A DNA stretch of 20,213 nt from Paramacrobiotus richtersi (lineage: Eukaryota > Tardigrada > Eutardigrada > Parachela > Macrobiotidae). Made by a program: the position numbers and the translations under genes. Under the pieces are notes generated by a model. It saw only the letters and a list, made by a program, of their open reading frames with translations. It ran no database searches and was not told where the DNA came from. Below, piece by piece: positions 18,327-20,213 of this stretch (its first letter is position 1; every line of letters begins with the position of its first letter). The DNA lies in NCBI GenBank assembly GCA_034698045.1, contig JAQGAU010001256.1:1-20213 (forward strand). Direction: 5' to 3'.

Positions 18327-19202
18327 ATGTACAGTCTTCTCGTTAGTGCACTGGTAGCTTTTCTCTTTGCACAAAGTATCGTCTGTTGGGTCTTCGATGT
18401 CGGACAGAGAAGATGCAGTTTCGATGGGACTGTATGCTTGGGAATACCTCACAATTGCTTGCAGCAAAATGAAATTGCAGAATGCGAAGCTGTGGTCATA
18501 ATGGAAACAAGTCCAGCATCTCCCGGTCTGACAAGGATCATCCTGACAAGAGATGGTTTTCGAAATGGGTCGGAATCGTCGGATAAATGGATCGCAGTTA
18601 ATTACTCCGAGGTACAGATATGATCCGGATGTTACTTTAATTTCGGACATATGTACAGCTTATCTGAAATAACCAAACTTTTCTTTAGAACGGTGAAATG
18701 GCGAATACAACAGGAATTCAGTGCACGCAGCATGGGAATGAATCTACTGTGCACGTGATATGGAACGACAATAACGACAGCATACAATCGTCTTGGACCG
18801 GTGTGGATGTATGTACTGTATTTTTAACTTTCCTGTTGTTTATCTGCGTATGCAACTGTTCTGCATTGCTTATAGCAATCAGTACTGAAAATGATAGGCG
18901 TTTGGACGAACGATTCCACGTTTAGTTGTACCGTTGATCTACCATGGCAGTTCACGACGAATAACTCGCTAGTAGCCCTAAACCGGATGGCTTACCATGT
19001 TATTTCTACGGGATTGGTTGCCAACGATACGCAGATAACAAATGCTACGGACTTGTATTTAATCTCGCGGGTCAGGCCGGGTTGGAGCCCCGAAGAACGG
19101 ACGTTTGCCTCGTACTGCACGGGTAGCGCGACGAAAGATTCAGAAAAGGGCTGCGATATGGACGAATACCTAACCTTTGCTGCCAGTCAGCTTAGTGCCT
19201 AA
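18327..19202 (+). CDS. Secreted DOMON-like protein, copy B (intact)
   Basis: Exons are 18327-18611, 18689-18808 and 18876-19202, with introns of 77 and 67 bp, both GT-AG and phase 0. The product is 243 residues. An N-terminal hydrophobic segment of about 20 residues ending near SIVC is a signal peptide. The mature part has about ten cysteines and at least six N-glycosylation sequons. It contains KWIAVNYSE followed by an N-G and a C-V-I-W strand pattern, then FSCTVDLPWQFTTNN and a conserved C-terminal part ending in ASQLSA. The pattern suggests a DOMON-type beta-sandwich (heme or sugar binding in known families). This is by pattern only, and it could be another secreted beta domain. No membrane anchor is seen. 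Confidence 0.75.
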
Positions 19203-20213
19203 AGACGGCTCCGGGATTGGCCTGTACTCTGTCTATTGTTTTAGTTTCCGATATGGCGCAGAAGGGTTACATGTACTGGGTTGTCTGTTTCGGAAGAATA
19301 TTATTATATTATTATTATTATTATTAATACTGGTTATAATTATGTGAGATCCTTTCAAACTACATACGATTTGTTCCTGCTAGGTACTTGTGCAGTGAAG
19401 GCTAACAGCTGTTTCGGTGCACTTTGCACTCAAGAGAAAGGAACTATGTGGCTGGCAAGAATATTATTCTCTGTAAGGAATTTTCGAAATGCAGATTCCT
19501 TGCACATAATCATGTGTCTGTGCAGCTTGTTCAGACCCTAATCTGCAAGCAATGCTCGTATGCCTAAGTTATCAAAAATTTGGAAACAACTAGCACATAC
19601 CGTACTTGCCATGCTAATTTAACTGCGGTGTTGCTGCTCAACTTTGAGTTGCATTCTAGAGGAAACTGTCGTAGACGGTTGCAGAACCGCGTGCTTTTAC
19701 TAATACAATACCTCAGTGCAGAACACAGACTAAACGTATCGTACTAAGTTGCTAACAATCTACAAGGTTTGTACAACGGCAACTATCCTTTTATTATATT
19801 ACAGCAACACTACCGCTGATGCGCAGTGGAGTTTGAACCTAAGGCAAGTTAGTCATAGGAATTACGTTCTCTGCAGTCTGCACTATCACATAACGTCAGA
19901 GCATGCTTCTGGCCGAAACTGACAGAGTGGTGTGTAATATCGGCTAAGAGATTATGATCGCTTATTACCGTTCCTTTACGACTCCGTTGTGATGATGCGG
20001 TCGTAAGAAAACTCCGAACTTTGTGATTTTTTTGCCAGACCATTAATTTCCGCATGAATCCCATCCAGTTTCAAGCGCGTCTCTTCTTTTAACAGAGATG
20101 TTCAAGTTAATTTCTGATTCACAAGTGCCCGTTAAATAATCGACCGAAGCGAAGCGAAGGTCCTCTATACTCAGCGAAACAGTATTTCGTGGTGTCCGTG
20201 TGTCTGTCGCCAT
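19203..20213. other. 3' flank of DOMON B and 5' flank of a presumed third kinase gene
   Basis: No complete gene is visible. From about 19846 there are collinear islands shared with 2710-3000: GTTAGTCATA, CGACTCCGTTGTGA, ATCCCATCC and AGAGATGTT. An acceptor-like CTTCTTTTAACAG ends at 20095, where kinase gene A has its own acceptor before the ATG. No kinase-like N-terminus is recognisable in the last 118 bases. Confidence 0.5.
19298..19326. repeat. (ATT)n microsatellite
   Basis: The tract is a run of ATT/TTA units with one interruption. It resembles the complement of the SINE (TAA)n tail, but no SINE body sequence flanks it, so it is listed as a simple repeat only. Confidence 0.85.

Noticed and set aside
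1-20213. Bacterial or viral origin of the window
   Set aside because: Repeated GT-AG introns, a tRNA-derived SINE, Kelch and kinase families and low gene density all point to an animal nuclear genome. No viral genes were seen.

Overview
The window looks like nuclear DNA of a small-intron invertebrate animal. Genes are split by GT-AG introns, most of 60-160 bp with a few of about 0.7-2 kb. There is a tRNA-headed SINE with a (TAA)n tail, an element with terminal inverted repeats, and animal-type domains (protein kinase, Kelch propeller, secreted DOMON-like protein). A tardigrade or similar micro-invertebrate would fit, but nothing here proves the taxon. All supported genes are on the + strand.

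Layout. The window is a tandem array of related cassettes, roughly 9 kb each. Cassette 1 (about 1-9190) holds a non-coding conserved block, a secreted DOMON-like gene (636-1492), and a kinase-pseudokinase-Kelch gene (exons between 3015 and 8297). Cassette 2 (about 9190-17840) holds the same conserved block, split by a 275 bp insertion, and a second kinase-pseudokinase-Kelch gene (10447-17343), but no DOMON gene. Cassette 3 (about 17840 to the end) holds a diverged block, a second DOMON-like gene (18327-19202), and a flank resembling the 5' flank of the cassette 1 kinase gene, so a third kinase gene may begin beyond the window.

The large genes. Each seems to encode about 1.1 kb of codons: an N-terminal kinase domain with most catalytic residues (HxDLKxxN; DFG replaced by DLD), a cysteine-containing linker, a second kinase-fold domain that has lost the catalytic residues (HGN in place of HRD), and a C-terminal Kelch-like beta-propeller. 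The two kinase domains share an intron at the same hinge position and phase, which points to internal duplication. The join to the last, Kelch-bearing exon is inferred from compatible phases and needs a transcript to confirm it.

Condition of the copies. Cassette 2's kinase gene and cassette 3's DOMON gene read intact. In cassette 1 the kinase gene has an in-frame TGA (3991-3993) and the DOMON gene has lost the donor site used by its paralogue, so cassette 1 may be decaying, or may be spliced differently. Introns carry independent insertions: a TIR element with an internal 31 bp minisatellite in copy A, and a full SINE plus a truncated SINE in copy B.
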